64,000 nt of DNA, from positions 1,860,001 to 1,924,000 of the forward strand of contig NZ_OU745390.1 of NCBI RefSeq assembly GCF_916618955.1, in the 5' to 3' direction. Under the pieces are notes generated by a model that did no database searches, was not told the DNA's origin, and saw nothing but the letters and a program-made list of their open reading frames with translations. Origin of the DNA: Pseudomonas sp. Marseille-Q3773. Lineage in GTDB: Bacteria > Pseudomonadota > Gammaproteobacteria > Pseudomonadales > Pseudomonadaceae. The position numbers and the translations under genes are program-made. Of this stretch, positions 8,101 to 15,550 are shown one piece after another (the first letter of the stretch is position 1; every line of letters starts with the position of its first letter).

Positions 8101-10494
8101 GCTGCCGGGGGTGAAGCTCCAGACGCCGTTGCCATCGGCGACGACCTGGCCGATCGGGTTGCCGCCAGCGTCGGTCAGGGTCACGGTGCTGCCCGCTTCG
8201 GCGGTGCCGCTGATCGTGGTGCCATTGCTCGGGTTGATGACTGGCGCCGCTGGCGCGCTGGAATCGACGGTGACCGTCGCGGCCGGGCCGGTGTTGCCGG
8301 CCGCGTCGCTCGCCGTGGCATTGACCACGGTACCAGTGGGCAGTGGAGTCCCTGGCGTGAAGCTCCAGTTGCCGCTGCCATCGGCCGTTACCTGGCCGAT
8401 CGGATTGCCACTGCCGTCGGTAAGGGTCACGGTGCTGTTCGGTTCGGCGGTACCGCTGAGGCTGCTGCCGTTGCTCAGGTTGAGGGTCGGCACACCCGGG
8501 GCTACAGCGTCCACGGTGGTGCTGCCTTGCGGGCCGGCATTGCCGGCCGGGTCCCGCGCCACGGCATTGACGACGGTGCCGTCCGGCAAGGGCGTTGCCG
8601 GGGTGAAGCTCCAGTTGCCGTTGCCGTCGGCGGTGGTCTGGCCGATCGGGTTGCCGCTGCCATCAGTGAGGATGACCGTGCTCCCCGCCTCGGCGGTACC
8701 GCTGATTTCACTGCCATTGCTGGGATTGACCACTGGTGCGGCAGGCGCCACCGAGTCCACCGTGATGGCAGCCGGCGAACTGGTGTTGCCGGTCGGGTCG
8801 GTCGCCGTGGCGTTTACCACGCTGCCGTTGGGCAATGGGCTGCCGGGGGTGAAGCTCCAGACGCCGTTGCCATCGGCGACGACCTGGCCGATCGGGTTGC
8901 CGCCAGCGTCGGTCAGGGTCACGGTGCTGCCCGCTTCGGCGGTGCCGCTGATCGTTGTGCCATTGCTCGGGTTGATGACTGGCGCCGCTGGCGCGCTGGA
9001 ATCGACGGTGACCGTCGCGGCCGGGCCGGTGTTGCCGGCCGCGTCGCTCGCCGTGGCATTGACCACGGTACCAGTGGGCAGTGGAGTCCCTGGCGTGAAG
9101 CTCCAGTTGCCGCTGCCATCGGCCGTTACCTGGCCGATCGGATTGCCACTGCCGTCGGTAAGGGTCACGGTGCTGTTCGGTTCGGCGGTACCGCTGAGGC
9201 TGCTGCCGTTGCTCAGGTTGAGGGTCGGCACACCCGGGGCTACAGCGTCCACGGTGGTGCTGCCTTGCGGGCCGGCATTGCCGGCCGGGTCCCGGGCCAC
9301 GGCATTGACGACGGTGCCGTCCGGCAAGGGCGTTGCGGGGGTGAAGCTCCAGTTGCCGTTGCCGTCGGCGGTGGTCTGGCCGATCGGGTTGCCGCTGCCA
9401 TCGGTGAGGATGACGGTGCTCCCCGCCTCGGCGGTACCGCTGAGCTCGGTGCCATTGCTCGGGTTGATCACCGGGGCCGACGGCGCCACGCCGTCGATGG
9501 TTATGGTAGCGGGTGGGCTGCTGTTGCCGGCGGCGTCCTTGACCACTGCCTCGACCACCGTGCCATCGGGTAGGCGCGTGTCCGGGGTGTACGACCAATT
9601 GCCGTTGCCATCAGCGGTGGTCTGGCCGATAGGGTTGCCGTCGCCGTCGGTGAGGATCACCGTACTGCCCGGCGCGGCGATACCGCTGAGGCTCGATCCG
9701 TTGCTCGGGTTGATCTGCGGCGCGTCAGGGAAGTCAGGGGCTTGCACGGTCACCGCCGGGCTGCTGTTGCCGGCCGGGTCGGTCACTACCACAGTCACCG
9801 TCTCGCCGTTGGTCAGTGGCGGGGTCAGCGGAATCTGGAACTTGCCGTCGGGGCCGACCACCACGCTGACATCCGTTTGCCCATCGCCGTCGCTGTCGAC
9901 CCCCACGGTGGCGCCAGGCTCGGCCGTGCCACTGATGCTGCTGCCATCTGCGGCGATCTGCAAGCCGCTGGCCGCTGCTGGAGGCGTGGTGTCAGGCGGT
10001 ACGCTACCACCGACACTTCCACCGCCACCGCCACCGCCACCGCTGCTGTTGGCGATCGCGACACCGCCACCGACGATCGCTGCACCGGCCAGCAGTGCCG
10101 CGCCGGGGCTCAGCCCGGCAATGGTACCGTCAGTGGCAGTCAGTGACTCGAACCCGCCCAGGCTTTCCTGGGCCACATAGCCAGCCATCAAGGGGCCATC
10201 GCCGGCGACCGGCGGCAGGTCGACCGCCAACAATTTGTCCCGATCTACCAGATACAGTTGGCTGACAGGTTGCCCCTCGACATAGAAATTGGCGATGCGC
10301 AGGTTTTCGCCGGACTTCAGCTGCACGATCAGGTCGGCACCGCTTTTTGAATATCCCTCCACACTTTCAGGCGCCAAATCCAGAACAACATTACTACTTT
10401 GGGAGAGGGTCACTATTCCGTTACTGGGAATCGAAATGGGGGCGGCAGAGGAAACATTTTGAGCGAGAGGAGATATCTTGGCCTGTATCGACAT
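2107..10494 (-). CDS. lapF: Giant Ig-like-repeat surface adhesin, LapF/BapA type
   Basis: Biofilm matrix/cell-cell adhesin exported by the downstream type I system; 2795 residues from ATG at 10494 (AAAGGGA upstream; an in-frame TTG at 10515 is the alternative). There is no Sec signal. Residues about 25-130 are a BapA-prefix-like domain (motif VEGQPVSQLYLVDRDKLLAVD). A hydrophobic Ala/Gly stretch and a run of glycines follow. About 26 tandem Ig-like units of roughly 82 residues then fill most of the protein, each with SNG..ISGTAEAG, TTADGNGNWSFTP and DPAGNTS motifs. The C-terminal part carries degenerate Ig units and then acidic Gly-Asp RTX-like turns (GTTGDDVMSG, AGDGSDLIFN, AGDGNDAIQ), the expected type I secretion and calcium-binding region. 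KT2440 LapF is more than twice as long, as I remember it, so repeat number clearly varies. The name rests on architecture and neighbours. Confidence 0.82.
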   Translation of the reverse strand: MSIQAKISPLAQNVSSAAPISIPSNGIVTLSQSSNVVLDLAPESVEGYSKSGADLIVQLKSGENLRIANFYVEGQPVSQLYLVDRDKLLAVDLPPVAGDGPLMAGYVAQESLGGFESLTATDGTIAGLSPGAALLAGAAIVGGGVAIANSSGGGGGGGGSVGGSVPPDTTPPAAASGLQIAADGSSISGTAEPGATVGVDSDGDGQTDVSVVVGPDGKFQIPLTPPLTNGETVTVVVTDPAGNSSPAVTVQAPDFPDAPQINPSNGSSLSGIAAPGSTVILTDGDGNPIGQTTADGNGNWSYTPDTRLPDGTVVEAVVKDAAGNSSPPATITIDGVAPSAPVINPSNGTELSGTAEAGSTVILTDGSGNPIGQTTADGNGNWSFTPATPLPDGTVVNAVARDPAGNAGPQGSTTVDAVAPGVPTLNLSNGSSLSGTAEPNSTVTLTDGSGNPIGQVTADGSGNWSFTPGTPLPTGTVVNATASDAAGNTGPAATVTVDSSAPAAPVINPSNGTTISGTAEAGSTVTLTDAGGNPIGQVVADGNGVWSFTPGSPLPNGSVVNATATDPTGNTSSPAAITVDSVAPAAPVVNPSNGSEISGTAEAGSTVILTDGSGNPIGQTTADGNGNWSFTPATPLPDGTVVNAVARDPAGNAGPQGSTTVDAVAPGVPTLNLSNGSSLSGTAEPNSTVTLTDGSGNPIGQVTADGSGNWSFTPGTPLPTGTVVNATASDAAGNTGPAATVTVDSSAPAAPVINPSNGTTISGTAEAGSTVTLTDAGGNPIGQVVADGNGVWSFTPGSPLPNGSVVNATATDPTGNTSSPAAITVDSVAPAAPVVNPSNGSEISGTAEAGSTVILTDGSGNPIGQTTADGNGNWSFTPATPLPDGTVVNAVARDPAGNAGPQGSTTVDAVAPGVPTLNLSNGSSLSGTAEPNSTVTLTDGSGNPIGQVTADGSGNWSFTPGTPLPTGTVVNATASDAAGNTGPAATVTVDSSAPAAPVINPSNGTTISGTAEAGSTVTLTDAGGNPIGQVVADGNGVWSFTPGSPLPNGSVVNARATDPTGNTSSPAAITVDSVAPAAPVVDASNGSEISGTAEAGSTVILTDGSGNPIGQTTADGNGNWSFTPATPLPDGTVVNAVARDPAGNTGPQGSTTVDAVAPGAPVVNPTNGAVINGTAEPNSTVTLTDGSGNPIGQVTADGNGNWSFTPATQLANATVVNATATDAAGNTSNPGSTTVDSSLPSIPQVEPSNGSVISGTADAGHTVILTDGNGNPIGQVTADGSGNWSFTPGIPLPDGTVVNVVARNPGGVESAPAVVTVDGLAPAAPTIEPSNGTEISGTAEAGAKVILTDGSGNPVGETTADGSGNWSFTPGTPLANGTVVNAVAQDPAGNTSGPTSVTVDAIAPAAPVINPSNGAVISGTAEAGAKVILTDGGGNPVGETTADGSGNWSFTPGTPLANGTVVNAVAQDPAGNTSGPTSVTVDAVAPAAPVINPSNGAVISGTAEAGAKVILTDGGGSPIGETTADGSGNWSFTPGTPLANGTVVNAVAQDPSGNSSGPTSATVDALAPAAPVINPSNGAVISGTAEAGAKVILPDGSGTPIGETTADGSGNWSFTPGTPLANGTVVNAVAQDPSGNSSGPTSATVDAIAPAAPVINPSNGAVISGTAEAGAKVILTDGSGNPIGETTADGSGNWSFTPGTPLANGTVVNAVAQDPSGNSSGPTSATVDAIAPAAPVINPSNGAVISGTAEAGAKVILTDGSGNPIGETTADGSGNWSFTPGTPLANGTVVNAVAQDSAGNTSSPVVSTTVDNVAPGQPTLDPSNGIVISGTAEAGAKVILTDGSGNPIGETTADGGGSWSFTPGTPLANGTVVNAVAQDSAGNTSSPVVSTTVDAVAPGQPTVEPSNGIVISGTAEAGVKVILTDGSGNPVGETTADGSGNWSFTPGTPLANGTVVNAVAKDPAGNTSGPTSVTVDAIAPAAPVINPSNGAVISGTAEAGAKVILTDGGGNPVGETTADGSGNWSFTPGTPLANGTVVNAVAQDPAGNTSGPTSVTVDAVAPAAPVINPSNGAVISGTAEAGAKVILTDGGGSPIGETTADGSGNWSFTPGTPLANATVVNAVAQDPSGNSSGPTSATVDAIAPAAPVINPSNGAVISGTAEAGAKVILTDGGGNPVGETTADGSGNWSFTPGTPLANGTVVSAVAQDPAGNTSGPASTTVDSVAPSAPLLSISVDGALLTGTAEPNSQVRIVIDGDTANPITLNADGSGNFSLPFAPPLIAGELIAVVAVDAAGNLSSPAAINAPDLAPPTISLPEAADTWLNAAEISDGIQVDVAIRPTMQAGQVITVAFAGQNGYETQVTHTLTAGDILAGSVTVTLLPGGGMGPFPEGASTVTADIDGGTTSTPVPFTVDTIPPATPVLSLVGSILTISTDPGTELTVLVDVGGVTATATLTADNSGLASLNLLTDLDIDLTLDQLLNAQVSVSGEDPAGNPSNVATIGVGSSIEQPVTVGNFGVDVSLNPLSPRFGFSGTTEPDSSVVIRVITPALNVELLPIQADSSGNFSLNLLSPTVLTQLGLNITDILNLGSQISFNVVATDTNGNDSSAYGITLTPNGLSLNIGQIDVNGTTGDDVMSGANGSSEHINAGDGSDLIFNVGSGDQVVAGDGNDAIQITATNFTAIDGGAGFDTLILADGIDLDYNAVGVGTLTNIERIDLGRGDSGSVLTLTAAEVDAITDSNNVLQVTGESNDTLNVVGAVNTGTTQEVNGITYDVYSFGSSTLLIEDNTVQVVV
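3570..9996 (-). repeat. Tandem array of about 26 Ig-domain units (about 247 bp each)
   Basis: In-frame tandem DNA repeat inside the adhesin gene, each unit about 246-249 bp. Units fall into sequence classes by their linker: APAAPVINPSNGAVISG in the 3' half, and APGVPTLNLSNG / APAAPVINPSNGTTISG / APAAPVVNPSNGSEISG as a three-unit cycle in the 5' half. Edges are approximate because flanking units are degenerate. Confidence 0.85.
7020..9460 (-). repeat. Three near-identical copies of a 738-bp higher-order repeat
   Basis: The three-unit cycle (3 x 82 residues = 738 bp) occurs three times almost without change. For example, the stretches starting at 7764, 8502 and 9240 match at an exact 738-base offset, as do those at 7443, 8181 and 8919. 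Only scattered substitutions distinguish the copies, pointing to recent unequal crossing-over or gene conversion. Confidence 0.85.
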
Positions 10495-10515
10495 GACTGA
10501 CAGTCCCTTTGTCAA

Positions 10516-11056
10516 CTTTACGACCGAGTGGTCGCACGTGTTTCTTCAGAGATAGCATGCCGCCGATAAAACGCCAGTATCACTTTATCAATAGTTCTTG
10601 CGGATATTCCGGCACCGTTGCCCAACCTTTCAGTTGCACTTCATAACCGGCCGTGCGCGGCGCTTTACAAGGGCATGAGCCTTTTGGGCCGAACAATCCA
10701 CTCGAGTAAAAAGTTGCCGATCGGACATACTCATACGCTTGTACTCAGGTGAGTGAGTGCAAGAAAAGGGGCAATCCATTTGCATCTATCAGGATGTAAA
10801 AGGAGTTCATCGCATCCCTGTGGCTATAGAATTAAGTTTCATTTACACATCTGAAGTTGGGCAGGTCCATACGGACAAAGTCATTGAATAGCCCAGGCAC
10901 ACGTACCTTCATAGTTGGGCAGCAATTCGCCGACCACTGACAATTCGAGCGCGGCGAGTCGGCAACGCGCAACATCGCGCTACGGCCGGTGGAATTGCCA
11001 GCAACTACACAACGAAAGCCCCCGTTTCCGGGTGTCGCTACCCAAAGGTGGGAAGG
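10516..11056. promoter_or_regulatory. Upstream region of the adhesin operon (541 bp, no gene)
   Basis: No credible ORF is present. The region must contain the adhesin promoter. A 10-base inverted repeat with one mismatch lies at 10738-10763 (arms CTTGTACTCA and TGAGTGCAAG, 6-base spacer). Local composition is more AT-rich than the surroundings. I could not recognise a specific FleQ or RpoS element. Confidence 0.45.
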
Positions 11057-11155
11057 TCAGGCGATGGCCTGCAGAAACACCCAGGTCGCGGCGAAATCCA
11101 GCAGCAACACGGCAGTCACCACAAAAACCATGTAGAAGCGGTCGTCCCGGTTCAT
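11057..11155 (-). CDS. 32-residue single-span membrane peptide
   Basis: Short ORF starting at ATG 11155 with a strong ribosome site (CCGGAGG, 12 bases before the start) and stopping at 11057. The peptide begins MNRDDRFY and continues as one hydrophobic helix (VFVVTAVLLLDFAATWVFL), so an N-in or N-out single-span membrane peptide is predicted. It lies 83 bases after the histidine-kinase stop on the same strand, making it a plausible last gene of the cytochrome-kinase operon. Function unknown. Support is the good ribosome site, the hydrophobicity pattern and its position; no homologue was checked. Confidence 0.55.
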   Translation of the reverse strand: MNRDDRFYMVFVVTAVLLLDFAATWVFLQAIA

Positions 11156-11238
11156 TTTTGCGCCCTCCGGAGGCTTGATCCCCTTGGGTCTCAGCAATTT
11201 GCATTCCACCCTTGCGCCTCCCCAGGCTGGAGGCGAGC

Positions 11239-13050
11239 TCAGGCCGACCGGGCCTGGTGGATGGGCAGTTCCACCCTGAACGTCGTACCGACACCTACTT
11301 CACTGGTTACATGGATCTCGCCGCCATGGCGTTTGATGATGCCGTACGAAAGCGACAATCCCAGCCCGGTGCCCTGGCCAATCGGCTTGGTCGTATAGAA
11401 TGGATCGAAAATCTTCTGCAGGCTCTCGGCCGGGATGCCACACCCGCTGTCCGCGACCTCGATCCATACCCACGCATCATTGGCACCGGTTCGCAGGGTA
11501 ATCCTGCCGCGCTCGGCGCCCATCGCCTGGGTGGCATTGACCAGCAGGTTCATGACCACCTGATTGATTTGCGAAGGCAGGCATTCGACCTGCGGCAAGG
11601 GCTGGTAATCCTTGACCAGATCGGCCTTGTGCCGGAGCTCGCTGGCAACAATGTTCAACGTTGATTCTATGCCCTGCTGTAGGTCTGCCAGTTGCCAGTC
11701 CTGGCTGCTGTCCACCCGCGAGAAGTCCTTGAGGTCCTTGACGATCCGTGCGACACGGCTGATACCGTCCTTGGATTCGCGGATCAGTGCCGGGATATCC
11801 TCCAGCAGGTAGTCCAGCTCGATTTCCGTGCGCAGCTTCGCCAGCTCCGCGCTCAGCCCGTGCGGAATGAGGGTGTTTTCCGCGTCAGCATAGGCCTTGA
11901 GCATGTTCTGCAAACGGCCGAAATAATCGTCCAGGGCGCCGAGGTTGGACGAGACAAAACCGATCGGGTTGTTGACTTCATGGGCTACACCCGCGGCCAG
12001 CTGGCCGAGCGAGGCGAGCTTTTCCGACTGGACCAGCTGGTTCTCGAGCAGTCGGCGTTCGTCCACTTCGCGTTGCAGGGCTGCGCTGGCCTGGCCAAGT
12101 GCCTGGGTGCGCCGTTCCACCCGCTGCTCCAGCTCGTCGTTGGCACTCACCAGCGCTCGGTTGACCCGGTTAATTTCGGCGTAGCTGCGCATCAGCCACA
12201 CACCCATGTACAGCAACAGCAATACAAGCAGGGTGGAAAACACCAGCAGGTAGAAATGGTACCGCTGGGCCGTGAGCGTGGCTGCCTGCTCGTCGCGGTC
12301 CAGCATCAGCGCAATGGCGTCCAGACGCTCGGCGATCGGCACGGCCTCGATCGCTTCAAGTAGCTGATCGACCTTGGGTTGCTCGTGGAGGATCAATTCA
12401 ATGTGTTTGCTGATGGTATCGATGGGTGACTGAAAATCGACCGGCAGGCGTTCTTTGTTGACCGAAAGATTGTTCAGGCCAACCAGGATATCGGCAGCCT
12501 TGTCCTCGGTGGTGGTCTGGGGAAATTCCAGGCTGCTGAGCATCAGGTCGTAGGTATCGCTGGTGATTCTGCGCAGGCGCAGCGCGTCGGCGTCGACCAG
12601 TTGGCCAAGGTGCACCTGGATGACATCGGCCGCCGCCGGGAGAAAAGCCAGGGAGTTACGCAGGATTGCGTTGTGCGTCTTGAAGCGCGAAACCAGCAGG
12701 ATCTTGTCATCGAACGCTTGCTGATAATCGCCAAAGGCGGCTTGCCAGGCGGGTATCGCGGTTTTCTCGATGCGCCCCTCAAGCGTGCTGAATTCACGCC
12801 ACAGGCGTTTCATTTCCATCAGCGGCAGCACCAGCGGGTCGTAATTGTAGTTGGTGGTGGTGCGCGCCTTGAGTACTGCACTTTCCCACTGGGCGTCGTA
12901 CTGCTTGATCTGGCGAATCAGGTCACGCGCCTGGGCGTAGGTACCGCTTTCATCAGACCTGGACATCCAGTACAGATAGACCAGCACGGACGCCAACAGC
13001 ATGGCGCAGGCAGCCAACAGCAGCAGGCTGCGCCGAGCATTCAGTTTCAT
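11239..13050 (-). CDS. Membrane sensor histidine kinase (DAHL-like sensor, NtrB-type core)
   Basis: Two-component sensor kinase, 603 residues from ATG 13050. That start overlaps the cytochrome stop by 4 bases (ATGA); an in-frame ATG 18 bases upstream is less likely. A first membrane helix (LLLLAACAMLLASVLVYLYW) precedes an all-helical periplasmic domain of about 240 residues resembling DAHL sensors. A second helix (FYLLVFSTLLVLLLLYMGVWL) leads into a coiled coil. The phosphoacceptor motif is LAAGVAHEVNNPIGFV. The ATPase motifs are NLLVNATQAMG (N box), DSGCGIP (G1), FDPFYTTK (F box) and GTGLGLSLSYGI (G2). All catalytic residues look intact. Probable partner: the divergent response regulator at 14144. 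Confidence 0.9.
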   Translation of the reverse strand: MKLNARRSLLLLAACAMLLASVLVYLYWMSRSDESGTYAQARDLIRQIKQYDAQWESAVLKARTTTNYNYDPLVLPLMEMKRLWREFSTLEGRIEKTAIPAWQAAFGDYQQAFDDKILLVSRFKTHNAILRNSLAFLPAAADVIQVHLGQLVDADALRLRRITSDTYDLMLSSLEFPQTTTEDKAADILVGLNNLSVNKERLPVDFQSPIDTISKHIELILHEQPKVDQLLEAIEAVPIAERLDAIALMLDRDEQAATLTAQRYHFYLLVFSTLLVLLLLYMGVWLMRSYAEINRVNRALVSANDELEQRVERRTQALGQASAALQREVDERRLLENQLVQSEKLASLGQLAAGVAHEVNNPIGFVSSNLGALDDYFGRLQNMLKAYADAENTLIPHGLSAELAKLRTEIELDYLLEDIPALIRESKDGISRVARIVKDLKDFSRVDSSQDWQLADLQQGIESTLNIVASELRHKADLVKDYQPLPQVECLPSQINQVVMNLLVNATQAMGAERGRITLRTGANDAWVWIEVADSGCGIPAESLQKIFDPFYTTKPIGQGTGLGLSLSYGIIKRHGGEIHVTSEVGVGTTFRVELPIHQARSA

Positions 13051-14009
13051 AGCGGTTTGCCCTCCCACTGGCCGGTGAGGGTCTGGAGAAACTTGATAAT
13101 CAGCGCTTTATCACCGTCTCTTGGCGTACGCCCCAACTGATAATGGAACATGGCGTCGACGGCGGCCTCCAGGGTGGGTACCGAACCGTCATGGAAGTAA
13201 GGGGCAGTGACCGCTACGTTGCGCAGGCTGGGGACTTTGAACAGGTTCATGTCCTCCGGGTCGCCGGTCACGTTGTAGCGCCCTTGGTCGGCCACCGCTG
13301 GATTGCCACGGTTGGCGAAATAATCATCGAACACACCCAGCTTCTGCAGCATATTGCCGCCGATGTTCACGCCCTGATGGCAGGCAATGCAGCCGTATTC
13401 CTGGAAGCGCTGGTAGCCATACTTCTCTTCCAGGCTGAGGCTGCTGGTGTCCCCCTGCAGGTAGCGGTCGAAGCGTGAAGCAGGTGTCAACAGGGTACGC
13501 TGGTAGGTGACCAGGGCATCTTCGATTTCGTCAGCAGCCACTGGTTTGCCATAGGCTGCGGCAAACCCCAGGCGATAGGCCGGGTCGCCGGCAATTCGCT
13601 GGACCACCGTAGCCCAGCCATTCTGTTTTTCGCTTGCACTGTCGGTTGCCAGGTGAACCAGGCCGTCAAACGATTGTGCACGCCCATCCCAGAACTGCAG
13701 GAAGTTCAGGCTCGCATTAAAGACGCTGGGGGTATTGACGGCCAAGGGTTTGCCATCGGCACCCGGCGAGCGCGCCTGCCCGTCTGCGCCCCCCCGATCC
13801 AGACGATGGCAATCTGCGCAGGACTGGGTGCCACTGGCCGACAGCCGTGGGTCGTTGAACAATTTGCGGCCCAGCTCCACCCGCGCCGGATCAAGCTCAG
13901 GCACCGCCGGCAAGGGCGTCAGCGGCCCACCGATGCTCTGGGCCAATGCCACCCCCGGCAATATCGCCAGCATCGTGACAACCACGGGAACCTGCAGACT
14001 GATCGGCAC
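13047..14009 (-). CDS. Dihaem cytochrome c peroxidase/MauG-family protein
   Basis: Periplasmic c-type dihaem protein with a signal peptide ending near GVALAQ and two haem-binding motifs, CADCH and CIACH. It also shows the family's conserved FWDGRA, VPSLRNVAVTAPYFHDGS and final helix. I choose GTG at 14009 because AGGGAGG sits 8 bases upstream; the in-frame ATG at 14051 has no such site and would put 14 polar residues before the signal peptide. About 320 residues is normal for bacterial CCP-like proteins. Its stop overlaps the kinase start by 4 bases. That coupling suggests a periplasmic redox or peroxide function feeding into the kinase rather than simple detoxification. Confidence 0.88.
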   Translation of the reverse strand: MPISLQVPVVVTMLAILPGVALAQSIGGPLTPLPAVPELDPARVELGRKLFNDPRLSASGTQSCADCHRLDRGGADGQARSPGADGKPLAVNTPSVFNASLNFLQFWDGRAQSFDGLVHLATDSASEKQNGWATVVQRIAGDPAYRLGFAAAYGKPVAADEIEDALVTYQRTLLTPASRFDRYLQGDTSSLSLEEKYGYQRFQEYGCIACHQGVNIGGNMLQKLGVFDDYFANRGNPAVADQGRYNVTGDPEDMNLFKVPSLRNVAVTAPYFHDGSVPTLEAAVDAMFHYQLGRTPRDGDKALIIKFLQTLTGQWEGKPL

Positions 14010-14143
14010 GGCACAAACCTCCCTGGCAAGATCCACGCTGTCTCCGAGCATAGTGAGGCCAATCGGGAAAAGCGAACGCCAGGGTAAATGTCATCTAGGC
14101 TGTAGCTTGGAGCGGTCCAAGTGAAAACGGCAAGGAGGGACCC

Positions 14144-15511
14144 ATGCAGCTACCCGTTACCGATGGCGCAACAGACAAAGCCGTGATACTTCTGGTGGAC
14201 GACGAACCCTCGATTCTCAACAGCCTCCGCCGTTTGCTACGCAGCCAGCCCTACGAAGTCCTTGTCGCCGAAAGCGGCGCCGATGCCCTGCAACTGCTCC
14301 AGCAGCGGCCGATCAATCTGGTAATGAGTGATGCACGCATGCCCAACATGGACGGTGCCACGCTATTGGCGCATGTGCATGAGCGTTTCCCCGACACGCT
14401 GCGCATCCTGCTTACCGGGTACGCTGACACGGACACCATCGCCAAAGCCATCAATGACGGGCACATCTACCGCTACATCAGCAAACCCTGGAATGATGAA
14501 GATCTGTTGGTCACCCTACGCCAGGCGTTGGCCCACCAGCATTCGGAAAGCGAGCGAAAGCGCCTGGAACAACTGACCCAGGCGCAGATCAAGCAACTGA
14601 AGGCGCTCAACGAGAGCCTTGAGCAGCGTGTAGCGGCGCGCACCGCCGAGTTGCAGCAGACGGCCGACATGCTCGACCTTGCCTATGAAGAACTCAAACG
14701 CAGTTACGTGACCAGCACCGAGTTCTTTTCGCAGCTGGGCAACATGCGCCTGCCCAAGGCCAAGCAGACCAACCGGCAAGTCATCGATCTGATACGGGTG
14801 TACTGCACCAGCCATGGGCTGGACGAAGCGACCTGCCGCAACCTGACCATGGCGGCTGCGCTGTACAACATCGGCAAGATGAGCTGGACCGACAGCATGC
14901 TCAGCTGCCCTGCCGATCTCATTCCGCCCCAGGAACGCGAACTGTACCGCTCATACCCGAAACAGAGCGAAGCGCTGGTCATGACCCTGGACCCCATGAA
15001 AGAGGCCGCGCAACTCATCCTTCACCATCAGGAGCGCTGGGACGGCAGCGGATTTCCGGGCCATCTCAAGGGCGCGGCAATCCCGTTGGGTGCCCGCTGG
15101 CTGAAAATGGCCGTGGATTTCATCGAATTGCAGCGCGGGCTGGTCCTGGAGCGCCAGCTCAATAGCGATGAGGCCCTGCTGTATATCCGCAAATATGCCG
15201 GAAAGGTGTACGACCCGGACCTGGTGGAAGACTTCGTCAGCGTCTGCGCCGAATACATGCGCGACATCACATTGACCGACCCGGCCATCAAGGTGTTGGG
15301 CACGCACGAGTTGGCAGAGGGCATGATCCTGGCGCGTAACCTCCATGCCGACAACGGCATGTTGCTGTTGAATGCCGGCAAAGTGCTGAGCGGCCTGCTG
15401 GTAAAGAAACTGATTGCCTTCGAAGAAATGGAAGGCGGCAAATACAGCGTGTTCGTCAGAATTCCCGAGGAGGCCGGCAGCGTGCAGCCCGCGCCGGCAA
15501 CGGCGGGCTGA
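14144..15511 (+). CDS. Response regulator with degenerate HD-GYP output domain
   Basis: 455 residues with a strong ribosome site (AAGGAGG). Residues about 13-130 are a receiver domain: acidic pair DDE, phosphoacceptor Asp in VMSDARMP, and KPW lysine. A coiled coil (about 140-190) links to an HD-GYP-like domain (about 205-390). In the second domain the usual HD metal dyad is replaced: where LLHDIGK is expected the sequence is LYNIGK. HHQERWDGSGFP keeps the second histidine pair but has GFP for GYP. The protein probably does not hydrolyse cyclic-di-GMP efficiently, or acts as a receptor or scaffold. It is transcribed divergently from the cytochrome-kinase operon across 134 bp, so a shared signalling role is likely. 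Confidence 0.87.
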   Translation: MQLPVTDGATDKAVILLVDDEPSILNSLRRLLRSQPYEVLVAESGADALQLLQQRPINLVMSDARMPNMDGATLLAHVHERFPDTLRILLTGYADTDTIAKAINDGHIYRYISKPWNDEDLLVTLRQALAHQHSESERKRLEQLTQAQIKQLKALNESLEQRVAARTAELQQTADMLDLAYEELKRSYVTSTEFFSQLGNMRLPKAKQTNRQVIDLIRVYCTSHGLDEATCRNLTMAAALYNIGKMSWTDSMLSCPADLIPPQERELYRSYPKQSEALVMTLDPMKEAAQLILHHQERWDGSGFPGHLKGAAIPLGARWLKMAVDFIELQRGLVLERQLNSDEALLYIRKYAGKVYDPDLVEDFVSVCAEYMRDITLTDPAIKVLGTHELAEGMILARNLHADNGMLLLNAGKVLSGLLVKKLIAFEEMEGGKYSVFVRIPEEAGSVQPAPATAG

Positions 15512-15550
15512 CCCAGGGCACCCCACACCCGCGCGCAGACAACTGCGCTG

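Noticed and set aside
5123..10180. Plus-strand open frame of 1685 codons, and others at 2557-4917 and 7789-9573
   Set aside because: They lie antisense to the adhesin repeats. The repeat unit happens to have no stop in these frames and the frames repeat with it. No ribosome site, domain or signal was seen.
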